Shown here in pieces: positions 26,992-39,141 of a DNA stretch of 64,000 bases. Made by a program: the position numbers and the translations under genes. Origin of the DNA: PoT sp049331405. GTDB lineage: Bacteria > Planctomycetota > Planctomycetia > Isosphaerales > Isosphaeraceae. Location of the stretch: the NCBI RefSeq assembly GCF_049331405.1, contig NZ_CP186274.1, forward strand, positions 4,092,001 to 4,156,000, written 5' to 3'. The notes beneath the pieces were generated by a model. That model was not told where the DNA came from. It ran no database searches and saw only the letters and a list, made by a program, of their open reading frames with translations. Numbering within the stretch: position 1 is the stretch's first letter; each line of letters begins with the position of its first letter.

Positions 26992-28536
26992 TCAAGAATC
27001 TGAGCTGTTGACCAGGGAGGAGATCGCCGAGAACGAGCCGTGGAGGTCGTCGTAGAGCTGCCTGTAGATCGGATAGGCGCGGTTGTAGAAGGCGCGTGCC
27101 TTCTCATCGACCTTGGTGCATTCGGTGAGCCGGATGGTGGCGTCACAGGCTTCGGGGACAGACGAGAATCCGCCGGCGCCGACCTGGGCCAGTAGCGCCA
27201 CGCCGAAGGCAGGGCCTTCGGTCGATTCGAGCATGTGCACATCCTGGCCGTAGATATCAGCCTGGATCTGTCGCCAGAGCGGGTTGCGAGCCCCGCCGCC
27301 GGAGAGGCGGATCTGCTCGATCGAGGCCCCCATTTCCTTGATCAACTCGAGGCTGTCGCGCATCGCATAGGTCGCCCCCTCCATGACGCTCCGGACGAGG
27401 TGCGATCGGCCATGGCGTACGGTCAGCCCCACCCAGGCCCCCTTCGCGTCGGGGTTCATGTGGGGGGTCCGCTCGCCCGTGAGATAGGGCAGGAAGAAGA
27501 GGCCTTCTGCCCCCGGCCCGACCTTCGCAGCCTGATCGGAGAGGAGGAAGTAAGGGTCGATTCCTTTCGCCTTGGCCGCGTCGATTTCCGCCTGGGCGAG
27601 TTGGTTGCGATACCACTGGAGACTGCCGCCCGCGGCGAGGACCACCCCCATGACGTGCCAGGCCCCCGGCACCGCATGGCAGAAGCGATGGAGCCGACCC
27701 AGCGGGTCGAACCCGACCTCATGGGTGTGGGCGAAGACGACGCCAGAGGTCCCCATCGTCGCCGAGACAGCACCGGGCCGCACGATGCCGTTGCCGACCG
27801 CGCCCGCGGCCTGGTCGCCGCCGCCTCCGACGACCGGCGTCCCCTCGGCCAGCCCCGTGCCCGAGGCCCCCAGGGCCGAGACCTGACCCGAGACCTCGAA
27901 GCTCTCGTAACAGGGCGGCAGGAGATCCGGGTCGATCTCGAGGAGGCCCAGGAGTTCCCGGCTCCAGTTGCGCTTGGCGACGTCGAGAAGCAAGGTGCCC
28001 GACGCGTCACTGACCTCGGTCGCAAAGGTCCCCGTCAGGCGATAGCGGATGTAATCCTTGGGGAGGAGCACCTGGCGGACGCGGTCCCAAGACCTCGGCT
28101 CGTGATTGCGGAGCCAGAGCAGCTTGGGGGCTGTGAAACCGGTGAGCGCGGGGTTCGCCACCATCCGGATCAGGGCCTCTTTCCCGCCCGCCCGGCGCTC
28201 GATCTCGGCGCACTCGGCGGCCGTGCGCTGGTCGTTCCAGAGCAAGGCGGGGCGGATGACCGAGCCGGCCTCGTCGAGAAAGACCGAGCCGTGCATCTGG
28301 CCGCTGAGCCCGACTCCCGCCACATCCGAAGGCTTGAGCCCGGCCTTCTTGAGGACGGCGGCGACGGTCGTCTTGGTGGCCTCCCACCAGAGCTCGGGAT
28401 CCTGCTCCGACCAACCCGGCCTCGGGTGCTCGCAAGGGTATTCGGCCGAGCTCGACCCGAGGACGTTCCCGGCCTCGTCGATGGCCAGTGTCTTCGTCCC
28501 CGACGTCCCAATGTCGATCCCAAGCGTCACGCTCAC
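26992..28536 (-). CDS. xylB: Xylulokinase
   Basis: 514 residues. It phosphorylates D-xylulose with ATP to xylulose 5-phosphate. FGGY kinase features: N-terminal GIDIGTSGTKTLAIDE, GLSGQMHGSVFLDE (the xylulokinase MHG motif), ALLWNDQRTAAECAEI, and GGGARNPLWRQIQADI before the C-terminus. A GTG start (MSVTLGIDIG) with GGGGGA about eight bases upstream is preferred; a TTG 15 bases earlier is in frame. The partner xylose isomerase is at 55474-56787, far from this gene. The specificity within the FGGY family is well supported by MHG and WxDQR. Confidence 0.93.
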   Translation of the reverse strand: MSVTLGIDIGTSGTKTLAIDEAGNVLGSSSAEYPCEHPRPGWSEQDPELWWEATKTTVAAVLKKAGLKPSDVAGVGLSGQMHGSVFLDEAGSVIRPALLWNDQRTAAECAEIERRAGGKEALIRMVANPALTGFTAPKLLWLRNHEPRSWDRVRQVLLPKDYIRYRLTGTFATEVSDASGTLLLDVAKRNWSRELLGLLEIDPDLLPPCYESFEVSGQVSALGASGTGLAEGTPVVGGGGDQAAGAVGNGIVRPGAVSATMGTSGVVFAHTHEVGFDPLGRLHRFCHAVPGAWHVMGVVLAAGGSLQWYRNQLAQAEIDAAKAKGIDPYFLLSDQAAKVGPGAEGLFFLPYLTGERTPHMNPDAKGAWVGLTVRHGRSHLVRSVMEGATYAMRDSLELIKEMGASIEQIRLSGGGARNPLWRQIQADIYGQDVHMLESTEGPAFGVALLAQVGAGGFSSVPEACDATIRLTECTKVDEKARAFYNRAYPIYRQLYDDLHGSFSAISSLVNSSDS

Positions 28537-28911
28537 CGTTTGATCCCCCAACGCTCGCCGCGGTGCCAGGCCTCGCCCACCGACAGGATCGGGGCGATCA
28601 CCGCGTCTCTCGCCGAGCCGCTTTTAGACATCAATATAAGAGAAATCCGTGACGCCAGACTTCGCAATCGCGGACGACCGCGGGTTGGTGGGTGGATCGC
28701 GCCGGATCCCCCACATCTCGATCACGAGCCCTAACTAAGATGACGGCCTCGCCGACCCATGTCGAGACCTTCGTGGTTCGCGGGAATGGCCCCACTGTCA
28801 AATCCAGCATTGGTCATAAGGTCCAGGCCCTACCCACGCGCGATCGTGAGGATAGGGCCTGGTCGTGAGGATGTTAACAAGGATTCGGAACTTGCTCGTG
28901 AGACGGCTTCC
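28537..28911. other. Intergenic region between xylB and the aminopeptidase gene
   Basis: About 375 bases; no gene or promoter recognised beyond the hairpin listed at 28823-28862. The region contains the upstream side of xylB on the minus strand. Confidence 0.3.
28823..28862 (-). terminator. Possible terminator hairpin after the M1 aminopeptidase gene
   Basis: A perfect 10-bp stem, CCAGGCCCTA at 28823-28832 with its complement at 28853-28862, and a 20-nt loop. It lies 50 bases past the stop of the aminopeptidase gene, but no clear T-run follows on the minus strand, so termination is only possible. Confidence 0.35.
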
Positions 28912-30825
28912 TCAGTCCTTGCCGAGGAGACGACCCACCGACTCGGCCGCGATCGGGTGATACGACTCGCGAGCTTTCTCGAAGAGGGCCTTCGCGCGAG
29001 CCTTGCCCTCGGGGGTCTTGAGCAGGGCACCATAGAGCGGCATGAGGTACTTGCGGCGGCCGACCGTCGTCAGGAACTGGTCGAGCCGTGCGTCGGCTGG
29101 GGTGTATTGGTTGCGGATGGCCATCAAGAGCCACTGCTCGGAGATCTCCGAATTGCCGGAATCGGTCAGGTGGAAAGCCTTGTCGAGGGCCGTCATCTGC
29201 TCGAGCGTCAGCGACTCGGGAAGCGACTGGAGGAAATGGAGCCATTCGTGCGTCGACCACTTCTTCGTGTCGATGGCCTTGGCGTCGAGCTTGCCTTCTG
29301 TCCACGGGCGGGCGTAGCCGTCAACGGCCTCGAAGAGTTCCGACTTGGGTTCGGGATAGCCGTTGGGCAGGCCTGGAGATTCGAGCCAGGCCTTCACGTC
29401 GATCTTGCTCGCGACCGCCTCGTCCTGATTCAGGAGGTGGGCCTTGAGGTACTCAGCAAACTGGGCCGTCGTGATGCTCTGGAAGGCGAAATGATCGAAG
29501 TAGCCTCGCACGAAGGCGTCGAACCGCTCGCGCCCGAAGGCCACTTCGAGTGTTCGCAGGAAGAGGGCTCCCTTCTCGTAGGGGACGCGGGTCATGCCGT
29601 CATCCGGATCGCGTCCGCTCAGGTCGATGTGTAGGACCTGATCCTTGGGAGCGAATTCTTCGATCTCATGCCGCAGCTCGCGAATGCCCAGGACGAGTTC
29701 CATGTTCGAGCGGGCGGCGCCGTAGAGATCCTCGGTGACGCGGCGTTCGATGTAGGTCGTGAAGCCCTCGTTGAGCCAGAAGTCGCTCCAGGTGGCGTTC
29801 GTCACGAGGTTGCCGGACCACGAATGCGCGAGCTCGTGTGCGATCAGCGAGACGAGGGAGCGATCGCCGGCCAGGATCGTCGGGGTGACGAAGGTCAGGC
29901 GGGGGTTCTCCATGCCGCCGAACGGGAAGCTCGGCGGGAGGACGAGCATGTCGTAGCGACCCCAGCGATAGGGGCCATAACGCCTCTCGATCGCCGTGAC
30001 CATCGCCTCGGTGTCGGCGAATTCGTGCTCGGCGACCTCGACGACGGAAGGTTCGGCATACACGCCCGTCCTCGGCCCGAGGGGCCGAAAGGCGAGGTCG
30101 CCCACGCCGATCGCGATGAGATACGGCGGGATCGCCTCCGGCATCTCGAAGCGGAAGACCCCATCGGCCTCATCCGAAGGCCGATGGTCCGCGCTCATCA
30201 CCGCTCGAAGCCCCTTGGTGACCCGGATCGTGGCCCCATACGTGACGCGCACTCCCGGCGAGTCCTGGAGCGGGATCCATGAGCGGGCGTGGATCGCCTC
30301 CGACTGCGAAAAGAGAAACGGGTGGACCTTGCCGGCGGTCATCCGAGGCTCGAGCCACTGCAAGGCGCTCGCCTTTGGCGAGGTCTTATAGGTAATGCGA
30401 AGCTGGGTCTCCGAGGCCGGCAGCCAGATCCGGAGCGGCGTGCCGAGGATGGGGTCGGAGGCCTTTTCGCCGAGTTCGAATCGGAGCGGCTTGGGATTAT
30501 CGCGGCCGACTGACGAAACTCCTTCGATCGTCAGGTCCCGCGTGTCGAGGACGAGCGGCGCGTCGGCCGGGCAGTTTGGGGCCCGTTCGACATCCAGGGT
30601 CGCGGTCCCTCGCAAGACCTTGGTGGGGAAGTCGACGGTGAGGTCGAGGTCCACCCGCTTGACCTTGATCTGCTCGGGATGACCGAATGAGTGGAGATCC
30701 CTCGCCCCTATACCGTTCGAGGTCACGATCGATTCCTCACCCTGGACCTTGCCAACCGCCGCCATTTCCAGGACACAGGCCAGCGCGATCGCCGCCCCGC
30801 ATCGGATCCATTCCCGTTTCGTCAT
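28912..30825 (-). CDS. Secreted M1-family aminopeptidase (leukotriene A4 hydrolase-like)
   Basis: 637 residues with a signal peptide (IALACVLEMAAVGKVQG). The zinc site HELAH gives His330, Glu331 and His334, with the third ligand Glu353 in LNEGFTTY. The substrate motif GGMENPRLTFVTPT replaces the usual GAMEN and is the form seen in leukotriene A4 hydrolase-type M1 enzymes. A C-terminal all-helical domain (about 480-637) agrees with that subgroup. Known: these remove N-terminal residues from peptides. It is probably periplasmic or extracellular and serves peptide use. It is the last gene of a minus-strand pair with the AKR gene 160 bases upstream. Confidence 0.93.
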   Translation of the reverse strand: MTKREWIRCGAAIALACVLEMAAVGKVQGEESIVTSNGIGARDLHSFGHPEQIKVKRVDLDLTVDFPTKVLRGTATLDVERAPNCPADAPLVLDTRDLTIEGVSSVGRDNPKPLRFELGEKASDPILGTPLRIWLPASETQLRITYKTSPKASALQWLEPRMTAGKVHPFLFSQSEAIHARSWIPLQDSPGVRVTYGATIRVTKGLRAVMSADHRPSDEADGVFRFEMPEAIPPYLIAIGVGDLAFRPLGPRTGVYAEPSVVEVAEHEFADTEAMVTAIERRYGPYRWGRYDMLVLPPSFPFGGMENPRLTFVTPTILAGDRSLVSLIAHELAHSWSGNLVTNATWSDFWLNEGFTTYIERRVTEDLYGAARSNMELVLGIRELRHEIEEFAPKDQVLHIDLSGRDPDDGMTRVPYEKGALFLRTLEVAFGRERFDAFVRGYFDHFAFQSITTAQFAEYLKAHLLNQDEAVASKIDVKAWLESPGLPNGYPEPKSELFEAVDGYARPWTEGKLDAKAIDTKKWSTHEWLHFLQSLPESLTLEQMTALDKAFHLTDSGNSEISEQWLLMAIRNQYTPADARLDQFLTTVGRRKYLMPLYGALLKTPEGKARAKALFEKARESYHPIAAESVGRLLGKD

Positions 30826-30985
30826 TCGTCGAGATCCCCTGCCCCGAACCGTCCAGAACTCTTCCGGCCTTCGAAAAGGACCGTCTCCACCGCAACTCTA
30901 CCGAGGATGTGAACCTCTCGAAAGGCGGCAGCCGATCCGTCGTCGCGGGGAACTCGCCACATTACAAGCCCACAATAGCTCATGT

Positions 30986-31948
30986 CTACGCATCCTGATG
31001 ATCCCGGAAGAACTCGGTGACCGAGACTTTGCGCTCCATCGAGATCGATTCGCTCAGTTGGCGTCGCTCATCTGCAGACATGGCCTTGAACGTGCGGGCC
31101 AGTTCGATGTTCTTCTCGATGAACTCCAGTTTGGGCATACCGAGGCTCGCGAGACTCACGGGAAGCGACAAGGTATAAGAGAGCAGCTTGTCGATCGGGG
31201 CGGCGCCCAGGATCTGCTCCTGCCCGAAAATCTTCATGCCGATGATGCCCATGTTCTTGCGGACGGCCACCGGCAGGGCGAGCTCCTCGAAGCCGCCAGC
31301 GGGCATGGCCTGGGCCTTCATGTTGTCGGTCATGCGGGCCATCGCGGCGTTGAGGGCCATCTGGGTGCAGTCGAAGTCGTGACGCTCGAGCGCCGACTTC
31401 AGGGTCGATGGGGCGGCGTGGCAGGTGATCCCGATGGCCCGGGTGATCTTCTGATCTCTGGCCTCGTACATGGCGGCCAGGATGCCATCGGGCTTCTCGA
31501 TCGCCGCGAGGTCCGAGTCCCCCGCGAGGGCGTGGATGTGCAGGACGTCGAGGTGGTCGGTCTGGAGCCGCTTCAGGCTCAGCTCGATCTGACGACGGGC
31601 GTCGTCGGCCGTCCGGGCCGAGAGCTTGGTCGCGAGTGTGACCTGCTTGCGACGTTCGGGCATCAGCTTGCCGATCCGCTCCTCACTCCTCCCATTTCCA
31701 TACGAATGAGCCGTGTCGATGTAGGTGATCCCCAGGTCGAGCGCCCGGCTGAGGGCCTCGAGGGCCTTGTCTTCCTTCTCATACATGAGGAACCGGCTGC
31801 CCGAGCCGAATCCGAGGATCGAGACCTCGATCCCGGTCTTGCCCAGGTTCCGAGTCGGCAGCTTAGAGGCTTCCCCCGCTCCCAAGGAGGGGACGACGGC
31901 CGCACCGACGGCGGCGACTTGCAGGAACTCTCGGCGCGAAAGGCCCAT
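30986..31948 (-). CDS. Tat-exported aldo/keto reductase
   Basis: 320 residues. A twin-arginine signal (LSRREFLQVAAVGAAVVP) is followed by an AKR barrel. The catalytic set is visible: Asp in GITYIDTAHSYGNG, Tyr in the same motif, Lys in TLATKLSAR and His in DVLHIHALAG. The C-terminal cofactor loop is short, and the protein ends soon after MGIIGMKIFG. Known: AKRs reduce carbonyls with NADPH; planctomycete versions often carry Tat signals, which would need a folded holoenzyme for export. The NADPH source outside the cytoplasm is unclear. The substrate is unknown. Confidence 0.88.
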   Translation of the reverse strand: MGLSRREFLQVAAVGAAVVPSLGAGEASKLPTRNLGKTGIEVSILGFGSGSRFLMYEKEDKALEALSRALDLGITYIDTAHSYGNGRSEERIGKLMPERRKQVTLATKLSARTADDARRQIELSLKRLQTDHLDVLHIHALAGDSDLAAIEKPDGILAAMYEARDQKITRAIGITCHAAPSTLKSALERHDFDCTQMALNAAMARMTDNMKAQAMPAGGFEELALPVAVRKNMGIIGMKIFGQEQILGAAPIDKLLSYTLSLPVSLASLGMPKLEFIEKNIELARTFKAMSADERRQLSESISMERKVSVTEFFRDHQDA

Positions 31949-32540
31949 GCTCTCTTCCCCCCGACTTGAGATGAATTGGTGCCAGTACCCGATCCTAACG
32001 CCGCACGAACGGAGAAACCACGCGTTGGGGTTTGTTGGAACGCCATTTGAGCCGTGCCGAAGAAATTCGTCTTGTCACCCTGATTGGGAACGTGAAACCA
32101 TAGTCCTCGAAAGGATTAAGGGCCGAAGAGCCGAAATGTCGGAGAAATTTTCAACGAAAATCACTTTGGAGAAAAAAGCGCCAACGCCGCTTGCATCCAA
32201 TCCGTACCTGTAGGTAACAATAGGTCATTGTTCAACATTGGCACCACAACTGTCGTTATCCGCAAAACCACGAAATGAATTCGGTATTCGCGGCGTAAAG
32301 GCCGTTCCCCCACCGATTTAAGGCTTGCCTAAAGACCTCGCCAAAGACTCGACAGACGACCAGAGAAAGCACTCCTTCCCCACGGCTTGCGAGACGTCAG
32401 AAATTCCCGTTGAGAATTCGGCCCGTTCTCCGCATACAGGTGTTGGATATTTGTCCTACCCCTGAATGAGTGTGTGGGAGCTTGAGGCCCAAGCGGAACT
32501 CGACCGACCAACCTAAATCAATCCTCGAAGGAGATGATCG
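31949..32540. other. Divergent intergenic region, with a small dyad
   Basis: About 590 bases between the divergent aldo/keto reductase gene and the DUF1501 gene; it looks less GC-rich than its surroundings. A dyad AACAAT-N5-ATTGTT at 32216-32232 could be an operator. TTGAGA near 32410 resembles a -35 box without a good -10. No protein or RNA gene is supported. Confidence 0.35.
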
Positions 32541-33848
32541 ATGGCAAACGGCGGATCGCATCGTTCGGTCAGTCGCCGTGGCTTCCTGGCCGTTGGCACC
32601 ATGGGTTTCGGCTTGAGCCTCGGGGATATGTTCCGCCTCCAAGCGCGGGCCGAGCTCAAGACCTATGCTCCGATCGCCCCGAAGGCGGACTCGGTCATCC
32701 ACATCTTCCTGCCGGGCGGCATCGCCCACCAGGAGACGTTCGACCCCAAGCCGTTCGCCCCGATCGAATATCGCGGCGAGCTGAGTCATATCGCCACCAA
32801 GATTGAAGGCGAGCCGTTCTCGGAGACCCTGCCGAAGACCGCGACGATCGCCGACAAGCTGACGATCATCCGCTCGATGACCCACGGCGAAGCCGCCCAC
32901 GAGCGCGGCACGCACAACATGTTCACGGGCTATCGCCCCAGCCCGGCCCTCCAGTATCCGAGCTTCGGCAGCGTGGTGTCCCATGAGTACGGGCCGAAGA
33001 ACAACCTGCCGCCGTACGTCTGCGTGCCGAGCCTGCCGAACGTCTATGCCGGCACCGGTTACCTCAGCTCGTCGTTCTCCCCGTTCAGCCTCGGCAGCGA
33101 TCCCGCCGACGGCAACTTCCGGGTGCAGGACCTGAACCTCCCCAGCGGCATCAACGAGTCGCGCTTCGCCACCAGGCGGAATGTGCTCGACGCCGTCAAC
33201 GACCACTTCGCTCGCAAGGAGAAGGGTGACGGCCTCGCCGCCATGGACACCTTCTACCAGCGTGCGTACAGCCTCATCAGCTCGGAGAAGGCCCGCGAGG
33301 CATTCAACATCAACGCCGAGCCCGCCAACATCCGCGACGAATACGGCCGCAACACGGCCGGCCAGCGGATGCTGATGGCCCGCCGACTCGTCGCAGCGGG
33401 CGTCCGGCTCGTCTGCCTCCAGTACGGCAGCTGGGACCTCCACGCCGGGATCGCCGCCGGCATGCGGTCGCAAATGCCCGCCTTCGACCAGGCCTTCGCC
33501 GCGCTCATCAACGACCTGAGCCGCACGGGCCTGCTTGACCGCACCCTCGTCATGGTCTCGTCTGAGTTCGGCCGGACCCCGAAGGTCAACAAGGACGCCG
33601 GTCGCGACCACTGGCCGAAGGTCTTCAGCGTGGTCCTCGCCGGCGGCGGCATCAAGAAGGGCTACGTCCACGGGGCCTCGAACGCCACGGCGACCGAGCC
33701 GGATCGCGACCCGATCGGGCCGGAAGACCTGGCGACCACGGTTTACCACCAGCTCGGCATCGTCGCCGACAAGGAACTGATGGCTCCGGGCAACCGACCC
33801 ATCGAAATCGTCGACGGCGGCAAGGTTCGCACCGAACTGCTCGCCTGA
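32541..33848 (+). CDS. DUF1501 domain protein with Tat signal
   Basis: 435 residues. A strong ribosome site (AAGGAG, eight bases) precedes the ATG. The Tat signal is SRRGFLAVGTMGFGLSL. The rest is the DUF1501 family, related to the alkaline phosphatase/sulfatase fold: IHIFLPGGIAHQETFDPKP, then MTHGEAAHERGTHNMFTGY, VCLQYGSWDLHAG, and MVSSEFGRTP with GRDHWP near the end, which holds conserved Asp and His residues. Known: the family is very abundant in planctomycetes and its activity is unproven. It heads a plus-strand run of four exported proteins. Confidence 0.92.
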   Translation: MANGGSHRSVSRRGFLAVGTMGFGLSLGDMFRLQARAELKTYAPIAPKADSVIHIFLPGGIAHQETFDPKPFAPIEYRGELSHIATKIEGEPFSETLPKTATIADKLTIIRSMTHGEAAHERGTHNMFTGYRPSPALQYPSFGSVVSHEYGPKNNLPPYVCVPSLPNVYAGTGYLSSSFSPFSLGSDPADGNFRVQDLNLPSGINESRFATRRNVLDAVNDHFARKEKGDGLAAMDTFYQRAYSLISSEKAREAFNINAEPANIRDEYGRNTAGQRMLMARRLVAAGVRLVCLQYGSWDLHAGIAAGMRSQMPAFDQAFAALINDLSRTGLLDRTLVMVSSEFGRTPKVNKDAGRDHWPKVFSVVLAGGGIKKGYVHGASNATATEPDRDPIGPEDLATTVYHQLGIVADKELMAPGNRPIEIVDGGKVRTELLA

Positions 33849-33870
33849 TCTATCGAACCGATGGACGAGA

Positions 33871-33903
33871 GGCCGTGACGACCTGACTAGGTGCGTCACG
33901 GCC
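33871..33903 (+). terminator. Intercistronic hairpin after the DUF1501 gene
   Basis: A 10-bp stem GGCCGTGACG (33871-33880) pairs with 33894-33903, with an inner ACC/GGT extension. No T-run follows, so it may be a partial terminator or an mRNA stabiliser between the DUF1501 and PPC genes. Confidence 0.4.
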
Positions 33904-34020
33904 GGGCGTCGGTCGAGCAAGACGAGCCATGACGGCTCGGGACGCTGGGTGTCCTCGTCACGCGACTCCTGGCCGACGTCTCCGCATCCTTCCCTCCTGT
34001 TCCTGTTCGGACATCCCACC

Positions 34021-36465
34021 ATGGCAACCTTCCGCCGCTCTCTCGGTGTGGTCGTCAGCTTGTTCATCGCGACGCAGGCCTTCGCCGCCTCGCCCAACAT
34101 GGCCTCGCTCCGCCCCCAGGGCGGTCAGCGTGGGACGGAGGTCGTCGTCACTCTCGGTGGCGCCCGGCTGGCCGATGCCAAGGAGCTGATGTTCTATCAG
34201 CCCGGAATCACGACCACGAAGCTCGAGGTCGTCAACGACGGTGCCGTGAAGGCCACGCTGAAGATCGCGCCGGATTGCCCGCTCGGGCTGCACGATCTCC
34301 GACTCCGCACGGCGACGGGGATCAGCGAGCTGCGCAGCTTCAGCGTCGGGGCCTTGAAGGAAGTCAACGAGGTCGAGCCGAATAACGAGTTCGCCAGCCC
34401 CCAGCCCATCACGATGAACACGACGGTCAACGGCGTCGCCGACAACGAGGACGCCGACTACTACGTCGTCGAGGCCAAGAAGGGGGAGCGGATCAGCGCC
34501 GAGGTCGAAGGGGTCCGTCTCGGGATCACCCACTTCGACCCTTACGTCGCGATCCTCGACTCCAAACGATTCGAGCTGGCCTCGAGCGATGACTCGGCCC
34601 TCGTCTGGCAGGACGGCGCCGCGAGCGCCATCGCCCCGGCCGACGGCAAGTACATGATCCTCGTCCGCGAGAGTGCCTATGCCGGCAACGGTGCCTGCCT
34701 CTATCGCGTCCACGTGGGCAACTTCCCCAGGCCGACGGCCACCATCCCCTCGGGCGGCAAGCTGAACGAGACGGTTGACGTAAAGTGGGTCGGCGACGTC
34801 GCCGGCGAGACCACCACCAAGGTCACCCTCCCCGCCTCACCCCGGCGCGATTTCGGCGTCATCGCCCAGGACGCCCTGGGTTCCGCCCCCCACCCGAATA
34901 TGTTCCGGCTCTCCCCGTTCGGGAACGTCATCGAGGTCGAGCCCAACGATAATCACCCGACCGCGACGGTCTTCACCCCTCCCATGGCACTCAACGGTGT
35001 GATCGGGAAGAAGGGGGACACCGATCATTTCGTTTTCAAGGCGACCAAGGGCCAGACCTTCGACATCAAAGTCTTCGCCCGCTCGCTGCGATCGCCGCTC
35101 GACCCGGTCCTGTACGTTGGACCCCGCAACGGCGGGGCGACGGCGGGGAGTGACGACAGCGCCGGGCCGGATAGCTACATTCGTTTCGGCGTGCCGGCCG
35201 ATGGCGAGTATTTCATCTCGCTCGTCGATCAGCTCCAGAATGGCGGCCCGGACTACGCCTACCGCATCGAGGTCACGCCGGTCGAGCCGAAGCTTGCCCT
35301 GAGCGTCACGAGCGAGGCCACGCCGCGAGGCACGGGTGCCATTGCCGTCGCTGTTCCTCGCAAGAATAGGCAGGCGATCTTGGTGAATGCCAGCCGCGCG
35401 GACTTCGGCGGCGAGTTGATCATCGAGTCGAACAACCTCCCGCCGGGCGTCGCGATGGAAGCGGATACGATGTCGGCGAACATCGGCACCTTCCCCGTGC
35501 TCTTCACCGCGACCGCCGACGCACCCCTCGCCGGGACGCTGGCAGGATTCTCCGCCAAGCATACGGATCCGAACGTCAAGTTCCCCGTCGAATTCAGCCA
35601 CCCGATCGAGATGGTCCTGAGCCTCAATAACGCCAACCTCGCCTACTGGACGAGGACGGTGGATAAGGTCGCGGTCGGCGTGACGGACGAGGCCCCGTTC
35701 TCCATCGACATCGTCGAGCCGAAGGTGCCCCTGGTCCGCGGCGGTCAGATGAACCTGAAGGTTGTCGCGACCCGCAAACCCGGCTTCACGGGCCCGATCG
35801 CCGTCTCCCTCCCCTGGAACCCGCCGGGAGTCGGATCCGCGGGCGGGGTCGTGATCCCAGAGAACCAGAACGAAGCCCTGATCCCGATGAACGCCGACGG
35901 CGGGGCCGAGTTGCGGACCTGGAAGATCGTCGTGAACGGGACGGGGACCGGGCCGACCGGGCCGGTCATGGTGTCCACGCAGCTCGCCAAGCTGACGGTT
36001 GCGGTGCCGTTCGTTGGTCTGGCCTATCAGGCGGCCAGCGTCGAACAAGGCAAGGAAGTGGACATGGCGATCAAGGTCGCCAAGGCGGTCGACTTCCCCG
36101 GCGAGGCGACGGTGGTCCTGTACGGCCTTCCGAACAAGGTCACGACCGAGAACAAGAAGATCACCAAGGACACCACGGATCTCGTCTTCCACATCAAGAC
36201 AGACGCGGCGTCGCCGGCCGGCAACCATGCCAGCCTCTTCTGCCAGGTGATCATCACGCAGAATAACGAGCCGATCATCCACAACATCGGCACCGGCCAG
36301 TTGCGGATCGACGTGCCGATCCCGCCCAAGGCCAACGCCCCGGCACCCGCCCCCATGCCGGTTGCCGCCGCTCCGGCTCCCCCGGCCGCGGCCCCCGCCA
36401 AGCCCCTGAGCCGGCTCGAGAAGCTCCGGCTCGAGGCCCAGGAACGAGCCAAGGCCGGCAAGTAA
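34021..36465 (+). CDS. Secreted protein with bacterial pre-peptidase C-terminal (PPC) domains
   Basis: 814 residues. The signal peptide is RRSLGVVVSLFIATQAFA. Two PPC-type beta domains are visible: one from NEVEPNNEFASPQPITM to DYYVVEAKKGERISAEVEG (about 115-160), and one from IEVEPNDNHPTATVFTP to DHFVFKATKGQTFDIKV (about 302-350). An N-terminal Ig-like domain precedes them and several Ig-like domains follow. The last 50 residues are Pro/Ala-rich. Known: PPC domains often accompany secreted peptidases or stand alone in planctomycete surface proteins. The ATG is 24 codons inside the open frame and begins a signal peptide. It lies in the four-gene exported run. Confidence 0.85.
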   Translation: MATFRRSLGVVVSLFIATQAFAASPNMASLRPQGGQRGTEVVVTLGGARLADAKELMFYQPGITTTKLEVVNDGAVKATLKIAPDCPLGLHDLRLRTATGISELRSFSVGALKEVNEVEPNNEFASPQPITMNTTVNGVADNEDADYYVVEAKKGERISAEVEGVRLGITHFDPYVAILDSKRFELASSDDSALVWQDGAASAIAPADGKYMILVRESAYAGNGACLYRVHVGNFPRPTATIPSGGKLNETVDVKWVGDVAGETTTKVTLPASPRRDFGVIAQDALGSAPHPNMFRLSPFGNVIEVEPNDNHPTATVFTPPMALNGVIGKKGDTDHFVFKATKGQTFDIKVFARSLRSPLDPVLYVGPRNGGATAGSDDSAGPDSYIRFGVPADGEYFISLVDQLQNGGPDYAYRIEVTPVEPKLALSVTSEATPRGTGAIAVAVPRKNRQAILVNASRADFGGELIIESNNLPPGVAMEADTMSANIGTFPVLFTATADAPLAGTLAGFSAKHTDPNVKFPVEFSHPIEMVLSLNNANLAYWTRTVDKVAVGVTDEAPFSIDIVEPKVPLVRGGQMNLKVVATRKPGFTGPIAVSLPWNPPGVGSAGGVVIPENQNEALIPMNADGGAELRTWKIVVNGTGTGPTGPVMVSTQLAKLTVAVPFVGLAYQAASVEQGKEVDMAIKVAKAVDFPGEATVVLYGLPNKVTTENKKITKDTTDLVFHIKTDAASPAGNHASLFCQVIITQNNEPIIHNIGTGQLRIDVPIPPKANAPAPAPMPVAAAPAPPAAAPAKPLSRLEKLRLEAQERAKAGK

Positions 36466-36577
36466 TAAAAATCTCAAGAACCACGCGGGACTGAGTTGCT
36501 TCGGGCCCGCCCCTGAATAACGACCTCGGCGTGAGACTCGCCCCCGAACCGACCAGACGTGACGAGGAAAGGTACCG

Positions 36578-39025
<2,448 letters not shown>

Positions 39026-39141
39026 TCCTGCCGACTCGTCGTCCGTCTCGTGTCCTGATCCGATTGCGTGACCGTCCTCAACGACCACCTGCCCTCGGGG
39101 CCATGCCCAGGCGTGCCCCGAGGATGACGAGGCTTCTGATC

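Noticed and set aside
32397..34100. 567-codon open frame opposite the DUF1501 gene
   Set aside because: Antisense shadow; the plus-strand protein has a Tat signal and family motifs.
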